Shown: positions 40,701-52,642, numbered from the stretch's first letter. The stretch: 64,000 nt of DNA from Dimorphilus gyrociliatus (GCA_904063045.1 CAJFCJ010000020.1:1232916-1296915); one strand, 5' to 3'. Notes: generated by a model from the sequence alone, not told the origin. Translations and numbers: made by a program.

Positions 40701-43700
40701 AATATATATTTTGTTTTCAACTTTAGGTTTGGATTTGGAGAGTATAGCCGCACAAGCCGAAGATATATTTGGCGGAAGGTAGGTTAAATATTATTTAAAA
40801 ATTTACAATAGATTTATAAATAATTAAATGAAAAAAAATAATAATCTATTCGTGTCCAGCAACTACAGAAGGTATTGTAATTATTAAATTATGTTAGGGC
40901 ACATTTTGGCGCACGAACAACTTTTTTTTTTCTTTTTGTTTTTTAAAACATTTTTTTCTCATTATATATATTTTTTAATATATGAAAAATTGAGATTATT
41001 GTTGTTTATTTAGTATTTACATATATAATATACACATATACTGTATATTTATAATGTACTCGATATTAATTATTTTCAATTATATAATTGTTTTTTTTTA
41101 ATTTATATTTACTTTTGAATAAAATAGTGACTACAGTGCGGAATTGGATCTTGATCGACAAGGGGGTAGAATGTTTTTGAGGGTTCTACTCAATTTGGTT
41201 ATGCACAATTACCCACCGTTAGTCTCTGGGGCTCTACAGTTGCTCTTTAGACATTTTTCTCAAAGGCAAGAAGTTCTTTTAGCGTTCGAACAAGTTCAAT
41301 TATTAGTTCAGGCCGACGACGTCGAGAATTATAAAGTTATAAAATCAAATCTTGATCAACTAAGAATTTTGGTTGAGAAATCTGAATTATGGGTATATAA
41401 ATCCAGCAAAAAGAAAAAGAAATCTGATAGTTCGAAGGATGAGAAGAAAAAGGAGAAGAAGAGACCGTTAGATATAATTACACCTACTTTGGGGATGTCT
41501 CATATCGATTTGAATCATGGTCCAAAAATTGATTCTACAGCTGCCGAAAATTATAAGTCAATTCAGGAGATATTAAAGACATTTATAGCCTTATGTTATA
41601 ATGATGCAACAGCAGCCCCTAAAGTATACGAACAGCGTTTGCTAAGGAATATGAACGCTCATGAAGTTGTTTTGGAACTTTTGCAAATACCGTACGAAAA
41701 AAGCGAAGATCATAGAATGATTGAAATTATGCAAAAGGCGCATGAATTTTTACAAAAATTCTGCCTGAGCAATGCCCCAAATCAACAGCTATTATTTGGA
41801 AGTTTAGAGTTATTTTTAACGCCAGGTTTATTGGAAGCTCAAACAGCTAAAGCAATATTTAAAGATAATCCAACTCTATGTAACGAAGTATCGGAGAAGG
41901 TTGTTAATCATTTTGTCCATTGTATTGAAACGAATGGAACTTACGTTGAATATCTACATTTTTTACAAACAATTGTCAAATGTGACAAACAATATATAAG
42001 GAAAGCGCAGACGGCAGTAATGGCAGAGGTTGGTAAATTATTATACTTTTAATAAGACATACTTTAAATTATTATAAATTAGGACTCAGCCTAAAAGAAA
42101 AAGAATAAATTATATTTGTTTTTTTCTTTTTTTAAAATATTAATATCTTTATTAATTCTATAAGATATAAATAATTTATTATTATATTTAACGTTTTTTT
42201 TTTCCTTTTTTTTTGGTTTACTTTCATTTTTTTTTTTGCCTTATAAAATAGATTTCTCGTATAAATTCTCAGGTATTTTCACATAATAATTTTTTTCATT
42301 ATTTCTCTCTCTCTCTCTCTCTCTTATTTCTTTCTTTTTTTTTTCAACAAAATTTCCTAATTTTCTCTTCTTTTTCATTTTTAATACTACGAAAAGAAAT
42401 TAAAAAAAGCCTTAAAAATAATTCATTTTAATAATTACTATAGCTTATATACTTTTTCTTGCTATAGTTTATCATTCGTTCATTTTCTTCTTTCTATCTC
42501 TCCATCTTTTTAACTTGTACAAAAACGCAAAACCATACAATTACAATTTAATTAGCTAAACTAATTCATAAAAATAGAAATAAAATATTTTTTTCTTATG
42601 GAAATTCATCCAAAAAAATCAAAAAAAAAAATCATTAATGAATTTACTAATTACAATTTCATGAATGCTTAAAAACACTCTTATTGCATCTCTGAATTAG
42701 CGCAACGCTGAAGTGATATATAATCGAAAAGCTCAAGATCTAGTTATGGCTTCCGTTAGTACTAATCGTAGAGTATTCGCTTTATTGTTTCGTTTTACAA
42801 AAAAAAACAGAAATTTTTGCACTTGATTATTCTTTTATTTATTATTGTTATAGTTATTTTGTTTTTTTCGTTTCGTTTATGTACGGTATACATTCATTTA
42901 TATATTTATATATATATATATATGTATATATATATTTATATTTATATATGTATATATTTTGTCACTATGTTATTAATGGTTTAGAAATTTGATGGCTTAA
43001 GTCTAGCGAAAGTAGCAAGAATTGACAAAAGTATTAAATATATCGTGTTGCAATTTTGTAGTTTTTTTTTTATATAGCTAAAGAAGATTTGTATTATTTT
43101 CACCACAAAAAAGAAACACATTAGCAATTATTATTTTACTTTACAGACTACACCAAAAAAGGAGTATTTACGTTGAGGGAGGGTAATGTCACTGGGGAAA
43201 TGAGAGGTTTGGGAGAAATTTTAAGCTAGACTTAAGCCTTTTTTTTTTGATTGATTTTAATTCAGGAATTTCTTTTTTTCCCCTTCTCTTTTTAGCTGAT
43301 TAATGTTGGGGAAGATGTATTAGTTTTCTATAATGAACAAAATTTTGGCAAGTTGGTCACGCTGATGGAAGAACAAAAGAATAAACTACTCGATCATAGA
43401 TCACCATTAAATTATCATATTAACTTGGTGAAATTGCTGTCTTGCTGTACAGAGGGGAAGAATGTTTATACCGAAATCAAATGTCAATCTCTTCTTCCTC
43501 TAGAGGATATCGTCAGAGTTGTATGTCACGATACTTGCCTGGTTGCCGTTAAAGAAGCCTATATTAACTTTCTAAATCATTGTTATGTTGACACCGAAAT
43601 GGAAGCAAAAGATATATACAGTTCAAACTATATGTGGCAATTGTTTGAGAATTTCATTGAAGATATGAATAAAGTTTTGAAGATTGCTGCAATGGATTCG

Positions 43701-45188
43701 TCAAAAAAAACCCCGGAAGATATAGAGATGGAAAATTATGTTACATTCACAGTAACAAGCGTCATAACGACGTTCTTTTCGTCGAAATTCGCTGAGCAAG
43801 TTCAAACAAGACAGGGAATATTTGCGCATTTATTAGAGACGGCTTTTGACATATTACAATTACATTTAGGATCTTTGGAACAATCGCAACTAAGTGAAAC
43901 AAAGAAATGTGTTGAATTGTTGTATCAAGTAGGTCTGTATTGTTTTCACCTTCAAAAACTCTCTTTCATTCATTAACTTTAACTAATTATGTTCTTAAAT
44001 ATTAGGCAAAGATAGACATATAGCAGTAAATCCTGACCTTCAAGCTCGTATTGAAAAAACCTTAAAAAAACCAACTAAAGCTATCAAATTAGCAGCAGAT
44101 AAATTTGCAAGAAAGATAAAAAGCAAAATGGAACAAAATTTAAAACTATCTCAGAGTAATCGATCAATTCTGGAAGGTTTACAAGATATTGTTAGTCTAC
44201 TAAGTGATCAACTGAAACCTCTTGTGCAAGCCGAACTTTCAGTCCTAGTAGATGTTTTACATCATCCAGAACTACTGTTTCCCGCTGGTACTGATAGCAG
44301 AAAGAAGTGCGAAAGTGGTGGTTTCATATCCAGGTATAGTATTTACGCCCTTTATTGTTTTCTTAATATATCCTTATTTTGTATAACAGATTAATTAAAC
44401 ACACGGAACAATTGTTGGATGAAAAAGAAGAGAAACTATGTATAAAAGTTCTGCAAACTTTAAAAGATATGATGACAGTTGATATAGACTACGGAGAAAA
44501 GGTAGGATAGATTTATTAGGATAACAATCATAAATAATGATAAAAGCTTAAAATTTCCTTTAAAATAATAATTTTACCTTTTCTTTATACATAATATTTT
44601 TTTTCATCTGACATTAGAATTAAAAATAATAATTTTGCATTTAATTTTGCCCTTTTTTTTACCTTTAACCCTCCAAAAAATAACCTTAAACCTTAAAAAA
44701 GAGTACAGAGGTGCAGTAATTATAGACATCGTCGTATTTTCAATATTTTTATATTTATAGCACGATATGATCACTTGAAATTGAGCATTTTTTTTTCTCT
44801 TACCGTTTATCATAGGCCATCACTGAAGAAACGAGCACGCACAAAGCGGTGAGATGTTGATTATCCAACATATTTTTTTTTTATTATATATTTAACACTT
44901 TTAGAAGTATGGTAAATAGAATAAAAGAAATAGGTTTCCATTATCCTCCCAAATAACCATTCGTTTCTAGGATTAATTTTATTTTTATACTAAATATTTT
45001 TGGTTGAAAGGCAGCTTATTGCAATTTAGTTATTACTTTTTACTTTTGCTTTGTTTGTCTGTTTTTTTTTTTTGCACTGGGTAAAAGTATTTACACCTTA
45101 GATTGATTTGTGGAACAAAATTGGTTGGGAATCTGGTATGCAATTCTCGGAATTAGGGAGACAAAGAGTATGAAAATATGTTGTATTA

Positions 45189-45236
<48 letters not shown>

Positions 45237-48200
45237 TATATATAAATGTATATATATATATACACCTAGTTATCTGTTTGTAACATACTTAACAGTGTAC
45301 TTTATTTTATTTTTCTCTTCCAGAGTAAAAGAATTTGCTTTTTCTTGCTCTCTTTTACTGACGAATGTTTTTTTTTGTTATATTTTATTAGGGTGAAGCT
45401 CTTAGACAGTCTCTCCTTACACGCTATTATGAAGGATTTGGACAGTCGCGTAGAAGGAGTAGTATATCTTTTACTGCAGACAGAATTAAGCCAAATGTCA
45501 TTTCTAGGGCAGAAATGACTCTTCACCATGTCCAGTGCCATTTAGATCGGGAAGGAGCTACTGATCTTGTTGTTGATTTAATTATAAGTGACCATTCCCA
45601 CCGAATCTTCTTAGAAACAATTGAACTTGGAATAGCCTTATTGGAAGGTGGTAATAGAGATATTCAAAAATCCTTATTGAAGAGATTACAAAATGATAAG
45701 AATTCGGAAAAGTTTTTCAAGGTTTTCTTTGATAGAATGCAATTGGCTCAACAAGAAATTAAATCCACTTCTAATGTTGGAACATCCGATGGCCTTGGCG
45801 AACAAAAGGATGAAGAAAAGGATGTCACACAACAAATACACCAGTACAAACAGACGAATGGGAGTATAATGAGCCATAATATGAAAGAGGAAATGAATGA
45901 AGCTGCCGTTAGCACTAGTAAAGCTATTCTTACAGTTAGAAAGCAGAGGCTAGATACCCTAGCTACCGGCAGTCCGGATGAACTTCAAACGGACGATGGT
46001 TTGGATAAAGACAAACACAGGGATGAAAAAAAAATGTCTGCAGATATTCTAGTAATGCAACCAATACTAAGATTTCTGCAGTTGTGTTGTGAAAATCATA
46101 ACTTAGAGCTTCAAAATTTCTTAAGAATTCAAAATAACAAAAATAATTATAACTTAGTTTGTGAATCTTTACAATTTCTTGATTGTATTTGTGGATCTAC
46201 CACTGGAGGATTAGGCCTTTTAGGTTTATATATTAATGAGGAAAATGTTGACTTGATTAATCAAACATTAGAAACCTTAACGGAATATTGTCAAGGTTCT
46301 ATTTCTTTTACTTTATTGATATTTTATTAATAAGATACATTTTTTTTGCAAAATAGGACCATGTCATGAAAACCAAGATGCTATTGCTAGACACGAATCA
46401 AATGGTATTGATATCATAATTGCCTTAATATTAAATGATATAAATCCTCTTGGTAAAAAGAGAATTGATTTGGTATTGAAGTTGAAGGTAGAAATAGCAT
46501 TTTTCTATAAAACGTCAACTAATTATTTTTATTTGTTTTAATACAAATGAATGAAACGATAGAACAACGCGTCCAAATTGTTACTTGCCATAATGGAGAG
46601 TCGTTACGAAGGGGAAAACGCTGAAAGAATACTATATAACATGAGCCCTAAACAATTAGTAAGTAAACAGGTCTCCCATAAATACTTTGTTTCTCCCTTT
46701 TTTGATATGTCAGTATTTAGTTCTCAATTATGGAATATGGTTTTCAAGATTTTGAAAAGGTTACGCATGATATAGAAAACACACGCTTTATCTTACACTT
46801 TTTGCCCCAATAAAAATACAAATATGAGTTTTTTAATTTCAATTTTATATTTTAATGTTTTTTCATCACAAATTATAGGTTGACGTTGCCGTGAAAGCCT
46901 ATAATCAATACGAACAGTTGGAAGAAGAAGATTGTTTAGAAGACGACGACGATGATGATCAAATTAATCCTAGAGATGTTGGTCATAATATTTATATTTT
47001 GGCTCATCAATTAGCCCATCATAATAAAGAGTTGGCAGCTCTCTTAAAGAATCCTGATCCTCCAAATCCGGCTCTAACCTATTACGCAAAGCACACCGGG
47101 CAAATTGAAATTGTAAGGCACGATAGAACTCTGGAACAGATTGTCTTCCCCATACCTGAAATTTGCGAATACCTTACAGCAGAAACAAAAGTAAAACTTT
47201 ATCAAACAGCCGAAAGGGATGATCAAGGTAGTAAGGTAACTGACTTTTTTGAGAGACATACAACTTTGTTTGATGAAATGAAATGGCAAAAGAAATTACG
47301 TTCAAATCCAGTATTATTTTGGGTATCTTCCCATATGAGACTTTGGAGTGGAATAAGTTTCAACTTGGCCATACTCTGCAACTTAATTGTAGCCCTGTTT
47401 TATCCCTTCTCTTCTGGACCAGGAACTTTAGATAGAAGATTATCGGGTCTGATATGGATGGCTATGATTGTGTCATTGGTTGTCGTTATAAGTACATCAA
47501 AAACTATTGGTTATCGGACATTGGTTGCTTCTGTAATATTACGGCTTATATTTTCGATTGGTCTTTCGACAACTTTATTAATAATTGGTTCCTTACACGT
47601 TCTGAATAGTACTATATTTATGATTGCTCTGATGGGTAATAGTGGAACATTTACGAAAAGTTTCAGAGAAATATTAACCGACTTCGAGTTTGTCTACCAT
47701 ATCGGCTATATAAGCATTTCACTTAGTGGAACTTTCTTTCATCCTTTCTTCTTTTCACTCCTCTTGCTAGATGTTGTATATCGTGAAGAGACGCTAGTAA
47801 ATGTCATAAGGAGTGTTACAAAAAATGGTCGCTCTATCCTCTTGACAGCAGTACTTGCTGTTATTCTGATATATTTGTTCTCGATAATCGGCTTTATATT
47901 CTTCCAAGATGATTTCCTTATGGAGGTTGCTCCCCTGGAGCCGATCGTAAACACTGACTTGGTTAAAAATGCTGCTAAAATGGCGACGAACCTCGGGCAA
48001 ACTGAAAGTTGCTCGTCTGAGAAAGAGTGTAATATGACATCGACAGAAGCAAGCTTATACGGAGTCGAAGATGATAGCGAAGTTCGAGAAAGGCATTGCG
48101 ATTCGTTGATTATGTGTATTGTAACCACTCTAAACGAAGGTTTACGTAACGGGGGCGGCATTGGTGACATTTTAAGAAAACCTAGTCAAAAGGTACGTTC

Positions 48201-49620
48201 TATTAAACATTTAAAGCTACGCTCCTTAAACAATAACGTTTATTTACCATGCCTAATATATTTTTATTTATATTATATTTAACTAATTCATACTAATCGG
48301 AATATTAAAAATTTTGGAAACGGTTTTAGGAACCTCTCTTTATAGCTCGTATTATTTATGATCTCCTCTTCTTCTTCATCGTCATTATTATCGTTCTAAA
48401 TTTGATTTTTGGAGTTATCATCGATACGTTTGCCGACTTAAGAAGTGAAAAGCAAAATAAAGAAGAAATATTAAAGAATACATGCTTCGTTTGCGGTTAT
48501 TATTAAGATATCGTCGTATTCTGCACGGATAATTCTTTTGTTTAGCTGTTTTATCCGTTTTAAAAAGCAATCATAGTCAATAGATTGTCATTAGATCTAC
48601 TTTATGTAGTTCAAACGTTAACCTTTTTTAATGGCAATAATTGAGAGTTTTTCTACCTTTTTTTTAAAAAAAAAAGGATGTACTTACCCAGCCACGCATC
48701 TATTCTACTCACCTAAACGATTGTCTACTTTCATTAATCTTGTTTTTTTTTGGTTTTTGAATGTTGTATTATTTTAGGAATCCCTCTTCATATTCCGAGT
48801 TATCTACGATCTTCTCTTCTATTTTATATTAATCATCATCGTTCTCAACCTTATCTTTGGAGTGATCATCGATACGTTTGCCGATTTGAGAACAGAGAAG
48901 CAGAATAAAGAAGAAATTCTTAAGAATACTTGTTTTATTTGTGGTTTGTTTTAGTTTGTAGTAATTTTTTTTTGCTTGTAGTTAATTTATTGTTGTGTAA
49001 ATTAATAATTATTAAAGAAAGAACACATTCCTTTGTAACCCTCTTATAATAATTTTTTCTCTTTTAAGGAAATCGTTAAGCAATTATTTTTTTAAGCGGA
49101 TATCCTTTTGGTTTTTATTCATTTAACAGGTTTGGATCGTTCATCATTCGATAATAAGTCGATTTCTTTCGAGGAACATTGTAAATCGGAACATAACATG
49201 TGGCACTATTTGTACTTCATTGTTTTGATTAAAGTAAAAGATCCAACCGAGTATACTGGACCAGAGAGTTTTGTGCACTCTATGATAGCCGAAAAGAATC
49301 TAGATTGGTTTCCACGCATGCGTGCCATGTCATTAGCGGCAGATGAAGGTGAATCAGAGCAAAATGAGTTGAGAAATTTACAAACAGCATTGGACGACAC
49401 TAAAGATTTAGTAAAACAGCTTTGCTCTCAACTGAACGAACTGAAAGATCAGGTAAGATGATTTTCTTTTGAAAAAGTTGTAAAAGTTAATATATAATTT
49501 ACTGATTGATTAATTGAATAGATGATGGAACAAAGAAAGCAGAAGCAGAGGTTTAATCTTATGCAGCCATCAATGAATCCTCTTTTGCCTACCCCAAACA
49601 CTTTAGATAACGCGCAATAA
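34799..49620 (+). CDS. ITPR: inositol 1,4,5-trisphosphate receptor with three mutually exclusive exon pairs
   Basis: ER calcium-release channel, complete. Constitutive exons: 34799-34893, 34956-35026, 35085-35197, 35538-35624, 35683-35841, 35907-35994, 36075-36412, 36498-36652, 37441-38072, 38203-38322, 38438-38674, 38782-38871, 38933-39512, 40727-40778, 41128-42028, 43296-43932, 44006-44333, 44390-44501, 45392-46295, 46357-46487, 46563-46658, 46879-48192, 49130-49452, 49522-49620. Using one exon of each duplicated pair gives about 2668 residues (vertebrates about 2700). It starts [20 protein letters not shown], the ITPR suppressor-domain opening. MIR repeats and the IP3-binding core ([10 protein letters not shown]) follow, then the RIH solenoid, six membrane helices, the pore filter NGGGIGD, S6, and the zinc-binding linker TCF(V/I)CG...HNMWHYL. 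Only one start was found, directly behind the SLC35C1 promoter. The gene contains long AT-rich introns up to 1.3 kb. Confidence 0.97.
36761..36875 (+). other. ITPR alternative exon 9a (ligand-binding core)
   Basis: 115 nt, acceptor tttttcag, donor aag|gttatt, phase 2 in and 0 out. Encodes [16 protein letters not shown] followed by a divergent tail ([19 protein letters not shown]). The first part matches the same conserved strand as exon 9b at 37095. Exon 9b fits other animals better, so this is the derived copy. Joining 9a to 9b would hit a TAG seven codons in; skipping both shifts the frame. Confidence 0.75.
37095..37194 (+). other. ITPR alternative exon 9b (ligand-binding core)
   Basis: 100 nt, acceptor ttacgcag, donor aag|gtagta, phase 2 in and 0 out. 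Encodes [20 protein letters not shown] then [13 protein letters not shown], the form seen in vertebrate receptors. Homologous and interchangeable with exon 9a, 219 bp upstream. Confidence 0.85.
39596..39686 (+). other. ITPR alternative exon 15a (alpha-solenoid)
   Basis: 91 nt, acceptor ttattgacag, donor cag|gttaaa, phase 0 in and 1 out. Encodes [20 protein letters not shown], then [10 protein letters not shown]. It aligns with exon 15b (12 of the first 19 residues identical) and with the vertebrate [12 protein letters not shown] segment. Confidence 0.75.
39992..40070 (+). other. ITPR alternative exon 15b (alpha-solenoid)
   Basis: 79 nt, acceptor attgctacag, donor acg|gtgaga, phase 0 in and 1 out. 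Encodes [20 protein letters not shown], then DHRAGN; closer to the vertebrate sequence than 15a. Separated from 15a by 305 bp. Confidence 0.85.
40860..40871 (+). other. possible 12-nt ITPR microexon
   Basis: The string c-aac-tac-aga-ag is flanked by an AG acceptor (tgtccag) and a GT donor (gtattg), phase 2 in and 2 out. It would add four residues between the exons ending 40778 and starting 41128, and resembles the start of the latter (t-gac-tac-agt). Weak flanking signals; unproven. Confidence 0.3.
42701..42754 (+). other. possible 54-nt ITPR cassette exon
   Basis: Inside the 1267-bp intron after 42028. Acceptor tctgaattag, donor tcc|gttagt, phase 0 in and 0 out, open for 18 codons ([18 protein letters not shown]). 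The end resembles the last residues of the preceding exon ([11 protein letters not shown]). Candidate optional exon or exon relic. Confidence 0.35.
44816..44848 (+). other. candidate ITPR cassette exon at SII-equivalent position
   Basis: 33 nt, acceptor tcatag, donor gcg|gtgaga, phase 0 both sides, encoding [11 protein letters not shown]. It lies between YGEK and GEALRQ, where vertebrate ITPR1 is alternatively spliced (SII site). In-frame whether included or skipped. Confidence 0.5.
45102..45167 (+). other. second candidate ITPR cassette exon at SII-equivalent position
   Basis: 66 nt, acceptor acaccttag, donor aga|gtatga, phase 0 both sides, encoding [15 protein letters not shown] then SELGRQR. 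Same intron as the 33-nt exon. Splice signals are moderate. Confidence 0.4.
48330..48495 (+). other. ITPR alternative pore exon 27A (S6 helix)
   Basis: 166 nt, acceptor cggttttag, donor tgcg|gttatt, phase 0 in and 1 out. Encodes [16 protein letters not shown]..., the S6 helix [11 protein letters not shown], and the first zinc-linker cysteines TCFVC. Same length and phase as exon 27B; 48 of 55 residues identical. Confidence 0.9.
48778..48943 (+). other. ITPR alternative pore exon 27B (S6 helix)
   Basis: 166 nt, acceptor attttag, donor tgtg|gtttgt, phase 0 in and 1 out. Encodes [16 protein letters not shown]..., the same S6 core, and TCFIC. Half of the codons for residues shared with 27A differ, so the duplication is old and both copies are under purifying selection. 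Confidence 0.9.
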
Positions 49621-49787
49621 TGTAGTATCTGGTGCTCTTTTTATTCCTGTTAGAAATCGAAGAATGATAAATTTTTGGAAAAAAGATGATTCTAATGAAA
49701 AAAATGTAAATGTATCTTTTTTGGGAAAAAGGGATTTTCAAAATGCTGTAATACAATTATAAAATCTAATAATTTTGTTTCATTACA

Positions 49788-49837
49788 TTTATTTGTGAGA
49801 CAGGTAAGTTCTACGGATCGGACGCCAAAGCAATAAA
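49788..49837. terminator. overlapping poly(A) signals of ITPR and ODF2
   Basis: AATAAA on the plus strand at 49832-49837 (ITPR) and on the minus strand at 49793-49788 (ODF2). Each signal lies beyond the other, so the two 3' ends should overlap by at least 40 nt. Confidence 0.5.
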
Positions 49838-49884
49838 ATTCTACTAATACCCAATGTTCATATGTGTCCCTTAATTGTTTCCTT

Positions 49885-52127
49885 TCAAAAAGTGCTTGGA
49901 GAAGGTGTGTAACAAGCGTTACCTGAGACACCACCCATGTCACCGAATGTGTTTGCGTAGCTTGTTTTCAAAAAGTTGACATAGTTATGCATAGATCTGT
50001 TTGTAGCAGTAGATTGCTCCAACCTTTCTTTTAGATCGTATAATTTAGAATTCATTTTCCTTTCGGATTCATCTCTCTCTCTCCTAACCCTGGCCACTTC
50101 TGCCCTTGCAGCAGATAGTTCAGCCTCTAATTCACTAATTCTTGCTACTGCGGCCCTTTCTTTTCCGCAGGACTTTTGCCTAGCTTGTTCAGTTATTCTT
50201 CTTGATTCTGTAACAGCCGTCTCAAGCTGACGAGAAAGGCCCGCAACTTCTTTTGACCGTTCCTCCAATTGAACTTGGATTCTGTGCACCGTCTCATCTC
50301 TTTGAGCCAAGGATGACTGTAATTCTACATTCCTCGCCTCCAATTCTCGAACCCTTCTTTCCACATTTGATAGTTCATGCACGTGAACGTCGTTTTGTAT
50401 TTGACGATGTTGAGATGTTTGATGAAGTTTCGATTTCAGTTCATTTTCTTTCTTTTCGGATTCATTTAACTTCTGTGAAACATCGGCTAATTTTAATTCA
50501 GTTGCTTTAAGCAACTCTGGGACAGGTTCAAGCTGAGCCAGACGTTGCTGAACGCGGGAACGAACCTCTTGCACAGCTATGCCGCACTCCTTTTGTAACT
50601 TCGCCGTTAGACGTTGCTCTTCTTCCAGCCTCGATAACGCGTCGTCAGCTTCTTCTCTGGCCTTTTTCAACTGTTGTTTATACTCTTCTAATAAGCGTTC
50701 AGCCTGACCAAGACTTTCCCGGGCATTGTGAATTTCAGTCTCGGCTCTTTCATACTCCATTCGAGACATCCTCTCTCTTGAAATGGCCTCCCTTTCTCTC
50801 TGTTCCATTCTATCAATATCAACTTTGGTATCTTGTTCAATGTTCAGCAATCGATTGTGTAGAGCGGTAACTTGAGCATCTAAAGCCGATTTTTCTTTCC
50901 TGAGTAATTCATTTTCGGTTTTTAATTCCATTACATCAGCATCCCTTTGGGTCACTTGTTCATTAATAATTTGCAGTTTTTGCTCGCTTGTATTAGCTCT
51001 TTCTTTTTGTACTCTTGTTGCTTTTTTTAAAGCTTCTTTATTCTTTGTATACTTTTCGCGTGTTGATGCCAGCATATTTCGAGCATATTCCAGGTCTAAT
51101 CGGGCAGTAGCTAGGTCAGATTCGAGGGTGCGAACCTGAACAGCTAAACGATTGCAATCGGCCTCTTTCGCTTTGAAGGCTTTTTGTAGATGAGCTCTTG
51201 TTGTTTCTAAGGCTGTTTGAGCTCCCGAGAGTGCTAAATTTTCATCTTTTTGGGCTTCAGCTGTCATATGAACTTCTTGCATAGTTCTTTCTTGTTGAGA
51301 CAACGCTTCCTCAGCTTTCGCTAACTTATGGAGAAGTAAATCGCGTTGCTCTATAAGGCGATGAGTAGCAGCTTCAGAGTCGTGCGTTTCATGCAGTAAA
51401 CTTACCAAAATTCGAGCTCCCCTTTCGAAATCTCCCAATTTGGATACCAGTAGGTCTCTTTGCTTGTTAATCATATTCCAATCGCTACCACATAGTTTAC
51501 GCTCATCTCGAAATCTCCTCATAACATCACGAAGACCATCGGCATGACGAATTGAAGCTGTTGCATCTAATTCAACAGAGACAAGTTTGTGGAGAAGAGC
51601 CTCCTTTCCCTTACTTTTAGCGACATCGTCAGTTTCTTTCCTCAAGGATCTCTCAAGAGCAACCTCTGCTTTCAAAGACCCAACTTCAGAAACCAATTCT
51701 CCTACCCGACTTTCGTATTCATGCATCTTTACTCGGACATTATCTTCTTCTTCCGTTGAGACTTCAACTACTCTTGGACCGCCCGGAGCTGGTTCACTCG
51801 AAGCTAAACATCGAGATCGTATAGAGCTCTTTGCAGGTGGAGGTATCCATCCATGCTCTCTTTCCTTTATAGCTCTTCGAACGTCAGATTTCGAATGGGA
51901 TGAATCTAGTCTTTTTTTTACGTGTACATGAACAGCAGTATCCTCAGCAACATGCACATGTACTGGTGAGACTGCTCCCCCTCTTTCAACAGTCATGATG
52001 AGTTTCTGCATTTAAATCAATCAAGCCAATTAAGTTGAATTATTTATACTGTTTAGAAAAATTTGACTAAGTTTGTTATGCATGTTCGAAATACCTTCTC
52101 CCCGCCTCTTCGACTCTTTCGAATCAT
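49885..52127 (-). CDS. ODF2: outer dense fiber protein 2 / cenexin (centriolar coiled coil)
   Basis: Distal/subdistal-appendage protein of the mother centriole and sperm tail. Main exon 52005-49885 plus a likely first exon 52127-52095 (MIRKSRRGGEK) joined in phase 0; 717 residues. Nearly the whole protein is heptad coiled coil. The C-terminal block KERLEQSTATNRSMHNYVNF is almost identical to vertebrate ODF2, and STEEEDNVRVKMHEYESRV, KKATRVQKERANTSEQK and LKATELKLADV are also family segments. Alternative start: an internal Met (MTVERGG). A donor-like GTAACG near 49925 might splice to a different C-terminal end; I keep the open stop at 49885. It faces ITPR tail-to-tail. Confidence 0.93.
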
Positions 52128-52642
52128 TGAAATTTTCTCATCAGTTGACTGATCTAACTGTGAATCAGTATTTTTAACTTATTAATTATCTGTTTATGTA
52201 AAGCATGCAAGTTTTTTAAATGTAAAAAACTCCATTCCAAACGGCGGGCAACAAGACCGAACATGCATAGGAGTAAAGCGATCAGTACAATAACATCCAA
52301 GTAAAAATAAGAAGCTAATTACCTTTATGATAAGATTAATGTATTAATAAATTATAATGACCAATTTACACCTAAAACCAATACACTTAAATAAAAATAC
52401 ACATAGTTTCTTGGCAAACTCGGAGCAGTAAACAATTTACTAGTATGGAACCCAGCTCCAATTGCAGCTGGCGCCCTCTGTATTATATTAAAATAATTAG
52501 CTAGAGAATTCCATTAAAAATTTACAAAAAATATGCTAAATAAAAAGTATTATTTTGTAAATAAATAATTCCTCTCACCTTAATAGGAAATAGAGAAAAA
52601 GCGAAACTTAAATGACGTAATAAGGATATTTTCCGAGCTGGT
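52128..52642. other. spacer upstream of ODF2
   Basis: AT-rich, about 515 bp. A GC-richer patch at 52450-52480 contains CAGCTCCAATTGCAGCTG (imperfect palindrome with an E-box) and GCGCCCTCTG, a CTCF-like core. No coding region is supported here. Confidence 0.45.

Noticed and set aside
42966-43230. Other AG-bounded open stretches in the 1267-bp ITPR intron (for example at 42985 and 43147)
   Set aside because: They have no phase-compatible donor, or hit a stop in the required frame, and do not resemble receptor sequence.
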